DNA from: Bufo bufo
Taxonomy: Eukaryota > Chordata > Amphibia > Anura > Bufonidae
Assembly: GCF_905171765.1 (NCBI RefSeq)
Contig: NC_053391.1
Coordinates: forward strand, 657,729,750-657,793,749
Reading direction: 5' to 3'
Length of the DNA: 64,000 nt
The position numbers and the translations under genes are program-made. The number at the start of each line of letters is the position of its first letter. Position 1 is the stretch's first letter. Positions 10,735 to 21,939 of this stretch are shown here, piece after piece. Under the pieces are notes generated by a model. The model was not told the origin of the DNA and did not search any database. It saw nothing but the letters and a program-made list of their open reading frames with translations.

Positions 10735-12386
10735 CAGTCAGGTCCATAAATATTGGGACATCGACACAATTCTAACATTTTTGGCACCACAATGCATTTT
10801 AAATGAAACTAACAAGATGTGCTTTACCTGCAGATTGTCGGCTTTAATTTGAGGGTATTTACATCCAAATCAGGTGAACGAGGTGCAGGAATTACAACAG
10901 TTTGCATATGTGCCTCCCACTTGTTAAGGGAACAAAAATAATGGGACATAATAATAATCATTATAAATCAAACTTTCACTTTTTAATACTTGGTTGCAAA
11001 TCCTTTGCAGTCAATTACAGCCTGAAGTCTGGAACGCATAGACATCACCAGACGCTGGGTTTCATCCCTGGTGATGCTCTGCCAGGCCTCTACTGCAACT
11101 GCCTTAAGTTCCTGCTTGTTCTTGGGGCATTTTCCCTTCAGTTTTGTCTTCAGCAAGTGAAATGCATGCTCAATCGGATTCAGGTCCGGTGATTGACTTG
11201 GCCATTTCATAACATTCCACTTCTTTCCCTTAAAAAACAATTTGGCTGCTTTTGCAGTATGCTTTGGGTCATTGTCCATCTGCACTGTGAAGCACCGTCC
11301 AATGAGTTCTGAAGCATTTGGCTGAATATGAGCAGATAATATTGCCCGAAACACTTCAGAATTCATCCTGCTGCTTTTGTCAGCAGTCACATCATCAATA
11401 AATACAGGAGAATCAATTCCATTGGCAGCCATACATGCCCACGCCATGACACTACCACCACCATGCTTCACTGATGAGGTGGTATGCTTAGGATCATGAG
11501 CAGTTCCTTTCCTTCTCCATACTCTTCTCTTCCCATCACTCTGTTACAAGTTGATCTTGGTCTCATCTGTCCATAAGATGTTGTTCCAGAACTGTGAAGG
11601 CTTTTTTAGATGTCGTTTGGCAAACTCTAATCTGGCCATCCTATTTTTGAGGCTCACCAATGGTTTACATCTTGTGGTGAACCCTCTGTTTTCACTCTGG
11701 TGAAGTCGTCTCTTGATTATTGACTTTGACACACATACACCTAACTCCTGGAGAGTGTTCTTGATCTGGCCAACTGTTGTGAAGGGTGTTTTGTTCACCA
11801 GGGAAATAATTCTTTGGTCATCCACTACAGTTGTTTTCCGTGGTCTTCCGGGTCTTTTGGTGTTGCTGAGCTCACTGGTGCGTTCCTTCTTTTTAAGAAT
11901 GTTCCAAACAGTTGTCTTGGCCACGCCTAATGTTTTTGCTATCTCTCTGATGGGTTTGTTTTGTTTTATTAGCCTAATGATGGCTTGCTTCACTGATAGT
12001 AACAGCTCTTTGGATCTCATCTTGAGAGTTTGAGAGTTGACAGCAACAGATTCCAAATGCAAATAGCACACTTGAAATAAACTCTGGACCTTTTATCTGC
12101 TCATTGTAATTGGGATAATGTGGGAATAACACACACCTGGCCATAGAACAGCTGAGAAGCCAATTGTCCCATTACTTTTGGTCCCTTAACAAGTGGGAGG
12201 CACATATGCAAACTGTTGTAATTCCTACACTGTTCACCTGATTGGGATGTAAATACCCTCAAATTAAAGCTGACAGTCTGCAGTTAAAGCACATCTTGTT
12301 TGTTTCATTTCAAAACCATTGTGGTGGTGTATAGAGCCAAAAATGTTAGAATTGTGTCGATGTCCCAATATTTATGGACCTGACTG
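10735..12386 (-). mobile_element. Full-length Tc1-like transposon with one nonsense codon
   Basis: A 1,652-bp element between TA dinucleotides (10733-10734 and 12387-12388). Terminal inverted repeats begin CAGTCAGGTCCATAAATA and end TATTTATGGACCTGACTG. Matching continues well inward, including a stretch with GCACATCTTGTT/AACAAGATGTGC. A second pair of motifs (CATATGTGCCTCCCACTTGT near 10908 and its complement near 12190) lies further in. Transposase is on the minus strand. Confidence 0.93.
10983..12020 (-). pseudogene. Tc1-like DD34E transposase, single premature stop
   Basis: About 345 codons from the Met of MRSKELLLSV (12018-12020) to the stop after ..DCKGFATKY. An upstream Met at 12071 is in frame, but the MRSKEL start fits the Tc1 family better. 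The N-terminus has a helix-turn-helix (IREIAKTLGVAKTTVWNIL) and a GRPRK basic motif. Catalytic motifs are WTDETK, MDNDPKHT and SPDLNPIEH; spacing from the second Asp to the Glu is the DD34E type. The only break I see is a TAA (11541-11543) directly after KINL, where relatives usually carry Tyr. The frame is the same on both sides, so one base change killed it. Confidence 0.92.
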
Positions 12387-12388
12387 TA

Positions 12389-12933
12389 ATTGGAAATTGT
12401 AACAAGCTCCTGGGACCTTCATCAGAAGAACAGGGGTCCCCAAACTCCTTTTCTTCAGGCCAAGGGGCGAGTGGCAGCTCCATATAAGAAGGCACCAAAC
12501 AGAGGGGCTGTCAATATGCTCAACTATCTTTAATGAAGTTTATAAAAGTTCTGGAAACAACCAATAAAACACTTTTTGGGCTCATCCTATGTAATGTTGG
12601 CATCAACTGTTGTGGCTTGCCGAATTGGGGTTAGTGCCCCATGTTTAGAGCCATAGCTAGGCTTTACTAAAACCAGGGCAAAAGGTTCACATTGCTGCCC
12701 TAGCATTTTGACTAGACAGCCAGGACACATTTCTCAATAACACCAGCCTAGCTACACCCCTGCCCTGTTATCCTCATGGGCAGGGTCCAAGAGATGGGAT
12801 CCTTACTGATTAGACATTCATGATTATCGGGGGCAGATGTAACTGTCATTTCCAATCCTTCACCCTGAGGGAGCCCAAAGTCACCAGTATTATAAATTGC
12901 ACATGATGTGGGGGCAGATTTTGCATTGGAGAA
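12389..12933. other. No feature recognised
   Basis: Unassigned sequence between a Tc1 element and a tetranucleotide tract; no ORF with recognisable similarity. Confidence 0.5.
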
Positions 12934-13010
<77 letters not shown>

Positions 13011-13042
13011 CCTCCATCTATCCCTCCATCTATCCATCTATC
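12934..13042. repeat. (CTAT)n microsatellite
   Basis: About 19 near-perfect CTAT units (12934-13009) followed by interrupted CCCTCCATCTAT units. It directly abuts the degenerate Tc1 copy to its right and replaces that element's left terminal repeat. Confidence 0.95.
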
Positions 13043-14094
13043 TCTGTTGCCCCATAATGACAAATTGAAAACAGAATGTTAGAAACTTTTGCTAATTTAT
13101 TGAAAAAGAGAAAATAAAGTCTTGCATTGTCATAATAATTCAGACACTTTACTCAGGACTTAGTTGAAGCCCCTTTGGCAGTGATTACAGCTTCGATGCT
13201 TCTTGGGTATGATGTCACGAGGCTTACACACCTGGATTTGCGGATTTTCAGGCATTTTTCTCTGCAGATCCTCTCGAGCTCTATCAGGTGAGATGGGGAC
13301 TGTAGGTGGACAGCCATTTTCAGGTCTCTCCAGAGATGTTTGGAGGCTTTTTTCTGGCCATTCTGCCTTAAAGCACAGATTTATAGAGTGCTGCAGTGAT
13401 GGTTGACCTGCTGGAAGTTTCTCCCATCTGCACACAGAATCTTTAGAGCTCAGCCACAGTGAGCGTTAGGATCTTGGTCAAGTCTCTTACCAAGGCCCTT
13501 ACTTAGTTCGGAGGTGCGGCCAGCTCTAGGAAGGAGTCCTGGTTGTTTCAAACATCTTCCATTTAAGAATTCTGGAGACCACTTTGCTCTTGAGAACTTT
13601 CAGTGGAGCAGACATTTTTTGTCCCTTTCTCCAGATCAGTGTCTCCACATAATCCTGTATCTGAGCTCTACAGGCAGTTCTTTTCTCTTCATGACTTGGT
13701 TTTTGCTCTAAAATGCATTGTCAGCTGTGAGATCTTATATAAATAGGGCTGTGTCTTTCCGAATCATGTCCAATCAACTGAATTTACCACAGGTGACTCC
13801 AGACAAGGTGAAGAAGCATTTAAAAAATTATCACAAGAAATGGGAAGCCCCAAAAGCTCAATGACAAGTGTCATAGAAAAGGCTCTGAATACTTATGTCT
13901 ATGCAAAATGTTAGTTTTAATTTTTGATTACATTTGCAAAAATTACTAAAATTCTTTGTCAGAATGGGTATTGAGAGCAGATTGATGTTGAAAATTCGAT
14001 TTTTTGTTTTAAAATTTTATTTTAGTACAAGACAATAATATAACAAAATGTGACAAAAATGTCTAAAGTGTCTGAAGACTTTCTAAATGCAATG
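13043..14094 (-). mobile_element. Degenerate, internally deleted Tc1-like transposon
   Basis: A minus-strand Tc1-type element whose left terminus is lost in the CTAT tract and whose right end stops before TA at 14095-14096. Subterminal text (CAGACACTTTACTCAGG near 13140, CTGAATACTTATGTCTATG near 13890) and the layout match a widespread fish and frog Tc1 family as I remember it. On the minus strand the C-terminal coding end (..CNHCQRGFN, 13160-13435) and an N-terminal part (about 13400-13700) are recognisable. The central catalytic region between them is missing. Confidence 0.75.
13160..13720 (-). pseudogene. Remnant of Tc1-like transposase
   Basis: Two pieces of transposase coding sequence. 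The 3' piece (13160-13340) reads SLERPENGC..PDRAREDLQRKMPENP.. and ends in a KGASTK-like tail that is frameshifted here to QRGFN. The 5' piece (about 13370-13720) contains diverged helix-turn-helix text with stops. They join near 13340-13360, where roughly 800 bp including the catalytic DDE region have been deleted. No functional product is possible. Confidence 0.65.
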
Positions 14095-14096
14095 TA

Positions 14097-14912
14097 TCCA
14101 TCCATCGAAAGATCAACCTCAATGTGTTATAAAAAGATCTGAAAGAAATGTAATAATTTTAATAATTCATTACTTCAGGACGGTTGTTTAGTTGGAGTAC
14201 ATCTTGGGCAGCGCACGGAGCTTAATTTACACACATGCAATTGGTTAAATGTATTATATAACTCTATTTGCCAAGAATGTTTTTGTCAGCTTTTCTGGCT
14301 CGTCTTATTTACTGGTAATTGAATAACACGTATTGACGGCGCTATTTTATAGTCTTTCTAAATTCGTAGTGTGATGCACCACAAAGCAATCTAGGACTAA
14401 TCCCGCAATAGAAGAATTTCATAGCACCCAAATTATAATGTCATTTCAGCAGTGTGGTATTTCTGTATGCTGAGATTGATCTCTGGTTGGGATGAATAGA
14501 CTTTGCATGTTAATAATGTTCTTCTCAGATATTCCTTTTATGTTTCTGTGCAGCCTTCTCTACTTCTCTCCAATGGTTTAGGGATTTATGACTGTAAGGG
14601 AATAAATGTGTTCCAGTACAATTGCAAAAATATTAAAGCATCACAGTAGAGCTGAGGAAAAAATATTAAAACTAATCTGGAATTTTTTGAAGTTTTATCA
14701 TAACTTTTCAAAGGGCCCAAGCCCAACCACTCTAGTGGTAGAAGTGCAGTACCCCGAGGGTCACTGCAAATAGTTAATTTGCTACATAATGGGTTAATGT
14801 CCATTGTTAATGCACTTTTTCTATGTGACCAAAATGGGAGAACTGTGTAGTTATTGTGCCCTGCTAAGTGGGAGGAGGCAGGCTCTTCTCCTCTGGGTCA
14901 GGAGCTTAGAAG
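14097..14912. other. No feature recognised
   Basis: About 800 bp of AT-rich sequence without coding similarity or recognisable element ends. Confidence 0.5.
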
Positions 14913-14916
14913 TTAA

Positions 14917-15676
14917 AGGGGTTGTCCGAATTATAAAAAAAAAAAAGCACTGTAAATCTCATGGTCAGCAATATATACATAAGCTAAGCAAGTTTTAGGC
15001 AAAAAAATTATATTTCCTAATTTCCCTGGTTTTCTTCTGGTCTTTGTTTACATGCAATAACAACAATCTCTGAGGTTTTCCTCATGAATATTTGTGCCCC
15101 TTCCCCTGCCCTGCAAAGAGAGCGATTAAAAGTGCTGCCCTGAGTGTAATGTCTGACTGCTGGGATACTCAGCAGCATGTTGTATGTATAGGACTACAAG
15201 CCCCAGCTGTACAATGAAACTTCAGGATCTTCCCCCTACCTTTTCTTGTGTAATGCTCTGCAGAACTCCTCCAGTCTGTCAGCTCTGTGTCTGCAGGATG
15301 AGGATCCTGTGTCTCTTCACTGCCTGCAGCTGCTCAGCAAAGCCTCCAGTCCTGAGTCTGTGCTGCTGATGGTAGAAGGGGTTAAAGTTTCCTGAAGAAT
15401 CCAGTGGGAGGAAGACACAGGGCAGACAGCAGCAGACGGCAGTGCAGGGTGTGTGACCAGCACAGTGACGACTCGTGCACAGACACAGAACTGCTCTCTC
15501 AGGCTTGTGTACGTGACATCATGAGAGCAGAGAGAGAAGCTGACATCACAGGTCATATGACCCTCAGTGAAATCTGAGAAAGGAGCCACTGCAGATGAAG
15601 TAAGTTAATTGTAAACCCCTGACATTTGATTAGTTAGAAACATACAAAGAACAAAAAAATTACTCGGACAACCCCT
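14917..15676. mobile_element. piggyBac-like MITE, 760 bp, TTAA target
   Basis: Inverted ends AGGGGTTGTCCGA and TCGGACAACCCCT between TTAA sites at 14913-14916 and 15677-15680. The interior is unique-looking, with no transposase, and includes a G/A-rich segment near 15400-15590. It is longer than most MITEs of this kind. Confidence 0.8.
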
Positions 15677-15695
15677 TTAAGTTCTAGCAGCCTAA

Positions 15696-15946
15696 CGGCT
15701 CATGCACACAAACTTTTTTTCCATGTCCGTTATGTTTTTATTGCGGCCTGTATGAGGAACCATTCACTTCAGTGGGGCAAAACAAAGAAAATGACGTATG
15801 TCTGCATGGCCATTCTCCTAAAAAAATAGAACATCTTATTATTGTCCATATTGTGGATACGGATCGGACTGTTCTATTAGGGTCCGGCCCTTCCGTTCCG
15901 CAAATTTTCGGACCGCAAAGCAGGCAACAGTCGTGTGCATGAGCCC
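15696..15946. mobile_element. Harbinger-like MITE, second copy of the GGCTCATGC family
   Basis: Ends CGGCTCATGCAC and GTGCATGAGCCC, flanked by TAA and TTA. Same terminal motif as 1092-1467 but with a different interior length and sequence. The left terminal base and flank differ from the other copy, so the target duplication is imperfect here. Confidence 0.65.
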
Positions 15947-15949
15947 TTA

Positions 15950-16455
15950 GAGAGAGGAAGCATCTGCATGTGCCTGTGCAGAACTAAGGTCGGCTGTAAG
16001 GAATCCTCATACTTACATCCCAATAACTACCACCATCCTCTGAGACAGAAAGTAGCATAGAATATAGAGAGTTTTTAGGGCCAGTTTAAAGGACTGGCGC
16101 TAGGCACAGACAGTAAGTGCAATCCCATTTATACAGCAACAGGCCTTACTGCTAGTGGAAGGGGTACATTGCCTCAGCCGCCCACCATTTTTTGCCATGA
16201 ATTAGCTACCTGTTGGAGTCGCATTATAGTGCAAAGTACAAAAATGTATGGAGAGAGTCTAAGCCAGTTCTTTCCAGTCTAAGCTAGTCTGAGAGAGACA
16301 GAACAACCAGGACACATGCCAAGATGTGAAGATGACATTTTAGATCATCCTGGACCTGGATCCACCCAGTATAGAGCCATAACATCTCTAAAGGAGACCA
16401 GATGCTAGAGAGGTGTAGAGAAATACCTGTAGAGGTGACCAGTTGTACAAAGGAC
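15950..16455. other. No feature recognised
   Basis: Unassigned sequence with no recognisable gene or repeat ends. Confidence 0.45.
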
Positions 16456-16842
16456 TTATTTGACTCTAAGGTACAAGTCAGTAAACTGAAGAGTATGAAA
16501 GTTTCCTTCATCTACTTTAAAAGACACCTTTTGGCCTATGATTACTTGTGCAGTTGTGAGAACTGTAACATCTGAGGATACTGCATATCTGTGTAATATC
16601 AGCTGCACTACATTTGCACCACAAAGTGCTAGCGTCACGACAACAGGGATCCTGCCTTGCAATGTAAAACTGTCAACATCAAGGGCACCTAGACGGCCAT
16701 CAGGCGGGAGGATATCAAGAACCGGTGCATCCTTCCCGTCATTGTATGCTGGCCAAGGGAGCTTCAGATCTGTGAGTACAACTACTGCACCCATCCATCC
16801 CACCACACTCATGTGCGCCCCTGCGGTCTGGACACTGCACAT
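16456..16842 (-). CDS. Unrecognised 128-codon ORF, possible exon
   Basis: I do not recognise this reading frame. It is one of the few open stretches not explained by a known element. The middle (LKLPWPAYNDGKDAPVLDI..) has mixed, protein-like composition. On this strand an AG acceptor-like site lies just before the LKLPWP segment (near 16770) and a GT donor-like site lies after TTAQ (near 16550), so roughly 220 bp could be an internal exon. The opposite strand is also open for 111 codons, and there is no other gene evidence nearby. It may equally be chance or an old repeat. Confidence 0.2.
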   Translation of the reverse strand: MCSVQTAGAHMSVVGWMGAVVVLTDLKLPWPAYNDGKDAPVLDILPPDGRLGALDVDSFTLQGRIPVVVTLALCGANVVQLILHRYAVSSDVTVLTTAQVIIGQKVSFKVDEGNFHTLQFTDLYLRVK

Positions 16843-16873
16843 CTATACCACACTGTCACCGCCAGCTCTCTGA

Positions 16874-17530
16874 GAAGGTCTGGCAGACGTTCTTCTGTAC
16901 CTCTTGCATGATGTTCTTTGTTTTGGTTTCACTTTGTCATCTCCTTTCCTTTTCCCAGCTGTCACCTATTTACACTAGTTGCCTCCCTTTATATTCCCTC
17001 CCATACTGCCTCACTTTGCGGTTTATACTACTTCCTGGATTGAAGTTTTCACTGCTGGAGTTTTCTGCTGCTGCTTGTTCAGATAAGTCCTTTCATGTAT
17101 TGTGTTTTCTTGCTGGCTTGATTCTAGGTGACCCTGACTCCCTCCGTATTAAGTGCAGGGAGCCGGTGGTCGTGTCCCTTCACTATTATAGGGTTTACAC
17201 AGTCTAGGTACGAGGGCATGCAATCGTCTACATCTGAGACCCTTGTATGTGCTTAGCAGTCAAGGTGAGCTCTTTGGGTTTTATAGGGGTCACCTTTATG
17301 CTCCTTAGTTTGGGATCAAGCCAGTCGGATGTTTATCCATAACTTCCAGCTATCTGCAACATCATCCGTGACACCCACTGTGGTAATTGTAGCACAATAT
17401 TTTAAATGTGGACTCCTTTAGTCAACTTAGAATGTAGTTTGGATCTGATACAGACAGAGACTGAGAGACAATGACAATCTTTGTCGCTACCCGTCTTTTG
17501 TGCTGTGTATAGGGTTCCCACCCCAATCAC
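16874..17530. other. No gene; start of a CAGAGACTGAGAGACA-type array
   Basis: No coding similarity. Near 17450 a short block GACAGAGACTGAGAGACA appears and resumes at 17908-18060 as roughly 37-bp repeats. The hairpin element at 17531-17909 seems to sit inside this array. Confidence 0.4.
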
Positions 17531-17909
17531 TAGTGAATATAAATCACAGCAAAAGTATTCTTGATAAATTTAGATTTCTTTTATTTTTCAGACACATAAG
17601 TCATGTGGCAGTGTGTAAACGTTTTCAGCTCACTGGCCTTCATCAGACACTGTGCCGCAGTTAGGAAGTTTAGAAAAACGATGTCGTAGTACACCAAGGG
17701 AAAGTGGCACTGTATCATGCCTGTAGAGAAGTGCCACTTTCCCTTGGTGTACTACTACATCATTTTCTAAACTTTCTAACTGCGGCACAGTGTCTGATGA
17801 AGGCCTGTGAGACGAAAACATTTACGCACTGCCGCATGACTTATGTTTCTGGAAAAAAAAAGAAATCTAAATTTATCAAGAAAACCTTTGCTGTGATTTA
17901 TATTCACTA
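17531..17909. mobile_element. 379-bp near-perfect hairpin element
   Basis: Ends are TAGTGAATATAAATCACAGC and its complement. The arms stay paired for almost their full length to a short loop near 17715 (..GTGCCACTTTCCC). A few arm mismatches and small length differences remain. No clear target duplication is visible. It interrupts a short tandem array of GAGAGACA-type units. The high arm identity suggests recent formation or gene conversion. Confidence 0.75.
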
Positions 17910-18060
17910 GAGACTGAGAGACAGACATCTTACTGCTGGTTATCCGCTCACAGACAAGCACCTTACTGTGGGTCATCCCCTCAGAGACCGCCATCTAACT
18001 GCCGGTTATTCTACCAGAGACAACCATCTTACTGCCGGCTCTCCCCACAGAGACAGACAT
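17910..18060. repeat. Short tandem array, about 37-bp unit
   Basis: Four diverged units with the pattern CAGAGAC(A/C)..CATCTTACTGCCGG..TTATC. The array continues on the other side of the hairpin element. Confidence 0.6.
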
Positions 18061-19299
18061 AAAAATGTTTAACATAGCATGATTTAAACAATAGGTCATT
18101 TTCTGATCACACATTCCTTTTAACCAGCTAGAGACCAGGCCATTTACCCCCTTTCACAACCCATTACCTATTTTATTTAGTGCATTCTGATTTTTTGGGG
18201 TTTGGTTATTTAATAAAATTTTGCTTTATTTGTGATACATGAGGCTTTATTTTATGTAATTTTTATTTTATTTAATTTTTAGTTTTTATACCTGCGAAAT
18301 TGAAAAAAAAGGAAAAATAGTCTGCTTTTCGCAATTTTTTAAATTTATTTTTAATAGCACAACATGCAACTAAAATACTTATTTAAATTATGTCTACTTT
18401 GTATTATGGTTGTCTTGAGAGATATATAGTTTATGATTAGAGATGAGCGAGTTTTTAAAAAATTTGATTCGGCCAGTTCGCCAAATTTTCCGAAATGATT
18501 CAATCCGAATTTATTCTCGGCGAATCGCGTTAAAAACAGCTATTTCCTGGCTGCAGAGAGCCTTTATAGGGGTGTAGAACATTGTGCCTTGCAGTAACAC
18601 GCATAGGGAGTCTGCTGTGGTAGTGAAATAATACTGTGAGTCAGTATGACATGCACATGACAGGCGTTGCTCTTAGAATCACTGCACACTTCACTTATTT
18701 GGGCAGTCACGGGGCCAAAACTGACCAAATAACTCAAGTGTGAACTCAGCCTTACAGGTCGATGTTAGTGTCAAGATAAAGCGCACTTCTTTTACACCAT
18801 CTTCAGCTGATTTTACATAGATGTCTACGGAACCTGTTCTATTAAATCCTTATACAAGTAGAGTCCCCTGACAGAGTGGAGGGGGTGTCAGCAGTAAGTT
18901 TGTGTTGACTTTACTGATTATTTTGCCCTTCCCCTGATACATCAGAACAATAACCCCCAAAAAACAGATTCTGTCTGTTGAGCATCTGCCTTCACTTGGT
19001 CAGCATTTGGTCAGTAATCCATCAGTATTGCTAAAGCCAAAAAAAACAGGAGTGGATCCAAAACAGAGATGACACTTGAATGGAATATTTGCATGTCTTC
19101 TGTGTTTTGTACCAACTCCTGCTTTTGGCTACCAAATCATAAGCCAATTCTGAGGGGACCATACAGGCCTTACAGCTGCTACACAAACAGGATCCGTTGT
19201 GCGTCTCATTTTTCCTTCCTTCTGACAGATCAGAAGAAGGGTCAAATAAATGGTGATGTCATCCAGGCCAAAAAGGCAAAATAGTGGCCCAGTCATGGA

Positions 19300-19690
19300 G
19301 TGGTGAGGGTGGGAGAACAGCTTGAGAAGTCCATAGAGTGTCCCTATGACAGTGCTGAGGTGGAAGCAGCTTGAGGAGGCCACAGAGTGGCAAGGTGACA
19401 AACTGTTGAGGTAGCAGCGGCAGCAGCATGAGGAGGCCACAGAGTGGCACAATGACAGAGTGTGCAGGTGGCAGCAGGAGCATGAGGAGGCCACAGAGTG
19501 GCAAGGTGACAGTGTGGAGGTTGCAGCAGCATCAGGAGACCACACAGTGTCAAAGTGACATAGTGTGGAGGTGGCAGCAGCATGACGAGACCACAGAGTG
19601 ACCCCGTGACAGAGTGGGGAGGTGGGTGGCAATAACAGCACCCACTGACGATGGTGGGTGTAAGAAGGAGCACTTGGCATAAGATGTGTG
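19300..19690. repeat. hAT subterminal satellite, 3' side, short version
   Basis: About six units of 48-69 bp built on GAGTGGCAAGGTGACA, GTGTGGAGGTGGCAGCAGCAT and GAGGAGACCACA. The minus strand stays open for over 180 codons through the array. The same array in hAT copy 2 (57300-59130) has roughly thirty units. Confidence 0.85.
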
Positions 19691-19946
19691 GCATCAGGCG
19701 GGTGGCAGCATCAGACTAGTAGCTGAGGCAGGTATCCAGAAGAAACCGGTCTCTTTTGTCAAGATGCAGCATGGATGATCTAATATGATGCATCAGGCAT
19801 TGGAGGGTGGAAATCCTGGCTGATCCACGCCTACTTCATCTTGACATCTGGTCAGTCTCTCCACATTTTGGGTGGACAGGCGAGTTCACCTTTGGGTAAC
19901 TATGGCCCCCTCCGCACTAAACACCCGCTCTGATGCCACACTATTG

Positions 19947-20511
19947 TAGGTCAGAGACGTAGGGAAAAAAGAGAGGGTTAGTCACTCTGCTGCCGTGATG
20001 GGTAGCTCTGGACTAATATAGCAAGGCGCCAAAGGTTGGAGTGGTGGAGAAAAGAGGAAGAAGACACTGTAAGATAAGAACACAGAGGCTGCCAGTGGTA
20101 AAATTTCCGGCTGGAGAAACCAGGCGGAAAGGACAGTGTACAAATTAGAAAAGGACAAAAGAGTTTTTACCACTCAGAGGGCGCCACCTGAGTAAGAAAT
20201 TAAACTGGTGGTGAACTAAAAATCTGGTGAAAGTCAGATTTTACTTACTTCACCCAGGAGGAGAGAAGAGGGATAAGCAAATAACACCCTCTTCAGCTAC
20301 CTCCTGCGCCTGGTTCGCTTGGAAGATTTTCCTGGAAAAACAGCAATCCAAAGTCTGGAGATCTTGAATTTCCAAAGTGCTTTATTCAACATGGGGTGAT
20401 GGTGAAGAAAGGGCTCTTTTTAGTTCAGATTTTTAGTTCACCACCAGTTTAATTTCTTACTCAGGTGGCGCCCTCTGAGTGGTAAAAACTCTTTTGTCCT
20501 TTTCTAATTTG
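19947..20511. mobile_element. 565-bp insertion in hAT copy 1 with 12-bp target duplication
   Basis: The 12-mer GCCACACTATTG occurs at 19935-19946 and 20512-20523. In hAT copy 2 the matching place near 59467-59480 has no insert, which confirms the boundaries. A 12-bp duplication points to target-primed retrotransposition. Inside are two perfect inverted arms of about 85 bp (20138-20224 and 20425-20511) around a 200-bp spacer. The right arm runs exactly to the insertion edge. No coding sequence and no clear poly(A). Confidence 0.75.
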
Positions 20512-20670
20512 GCCACACTATTGCCCAGGGACAGCTTTTCCAAACTCGGCCAGTTGCGGCCACAAATTCAGTTTAGCTGCCCAGTAGTCCAGCGGACCTT
20601 CGATGACGGATGGCAGGGTGCATTACAAGTATGCCACCACCTGCTGGCTCAGGTTCTGCTCTATGTCTAG

Positions 20671-21818
20671 CTATTGGTGAGTCGTTTCTTCACTATGCGG
20701 GTGAAGAAAGCTGCTCATCAGCGACTCTAGACTCCGGCTGTTGCTGATGGAGCTGGTACTGCTCCTACCACCCCCCCTCCAGCGGCCATGGCAGTGGAAC
20801 ATGAGCGCAGAGGCCCCCGCCTGGTCAGACCTGCGAGAGGATGGACGATTGCGCAGATAGGCAGTGGATAACTGACTACATAGGGTGTCTCTATAGTAGT
20901 TCAGTTTGTCCTCCTTCTCAGCAGGTGTAAAAAAGGCCCCCATTTTGGACCAGTAGCGAGGGTCTAACATGGTGGAGAGCCAGTAGTCATCCCTCTGGCA
21001 AATGGTGACAATTCGGCTGTCACTATGCAAGCAAGTGAGCATGTATCGGGCCATTTGCGCAAGTGACTCGGAGGGACTCCCTGTCTCCATCTCCACTGCA
21101 TACTGCCACGGTGTGCCTGGGTCATCTGCCTCGTCTTCCTCATCTCCCTCTTGCTACTCTGGCTGCTCCTGCTCCTCCTCTTCTGTCACCTTTGTAGAAA
21201 AACCACCCATTTTGCTACACATTGCTTGTGCTCCAATGTCCTCCTCCTCCTCCTCCTCCAGTTCAGCCCCCACCGGGCTTATGTGGCCGTGAGATATCGT
21301 CGCCACGTCTCCAGTCCCCTGACCAGCCAGATTTACCAGCATCTTTTCCAGGATATGAATCAGTGGAATGACGTTGTTCCTCCCATTATTCCTGGCGACT
21401 GACAAATAAAGTGTCCTCCTCAAAGGGCATGAGCAAACGGCAGATGTCGGCTAACATCGAAGTTACACAGGGGAGTACCTCTGTCCGCTTGGATCATAAA
21501 GAAATTGTTTATTGCCTTTCTCTGTTCTTATAGTCGGTACAACATATGGAGGGTGGAATTCCAACGGGTGAAAACGTCGCATATCAGCCTATGTTGGGGG
21601 ATGCCATTCTGCTGCTGCAGCTCAAGGAAGGTGTGCTTGGCGGTGTACGAGTGGCTGAAGTGCATGCAAAGTTTCCTGGCCATTTTTAGGATGTCTTGCA
21701 GATGGGTGGAAGACTTCAGGAACCGCTTTACAACCATATTGAACACGCGCGCCATGCAGGACGCATGGCTCAGCCCTCCTTGACGCAGCACCGACACCAT
21801 GTTCTTCCCGACTTCCAC
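20671..21818 (-). pseudogene. hAT transposase fragments, copy 1
   Basis: Remnants of a hAT (ZBED-like) transposase, a nuclear cut-and-paste enzyme. Read on the minus strand, the 21528-21818 piece has a CMARVFNMVVKRFL segment and the conserved FTRWNSTLHML motif. The next piece (21154-21423) matches the middle of the catalytic domain and includes an acidic run. The 20671-21096 piece has LDPRYWSKMGAFF. The last C-terminal dimerisation segment near 19820-19930 is only faintly legible. Several frameshifts and stops separate the pieces. The N-terminal third, including the BED finger, is absent, unlike copy 2. Confidence 0.85.
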
Positions 21819-21939
21819 ATGTGGTATGCTGGAGAACGGGGAGGCGGAAGCGGCTTCACCTGGCCAAGTTACTGGTGTGGCTGGGCAGGAACCACATTTA
21901 CCCAGTGGGCTGTAAAGGACATATATTGTCCTTGACCAT

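Noticed and set aside
12897..13082. 61-codon ORF with IYLS repeats
   Set aside because: Translation of the CTAT microsatellite.
19129..19694. Minus-strand ORFs of 183, 116 and 81 codons
   Set aside because: They read through the hAT 3' satellite in overlapping frames; the open length comes from the repeat unit.
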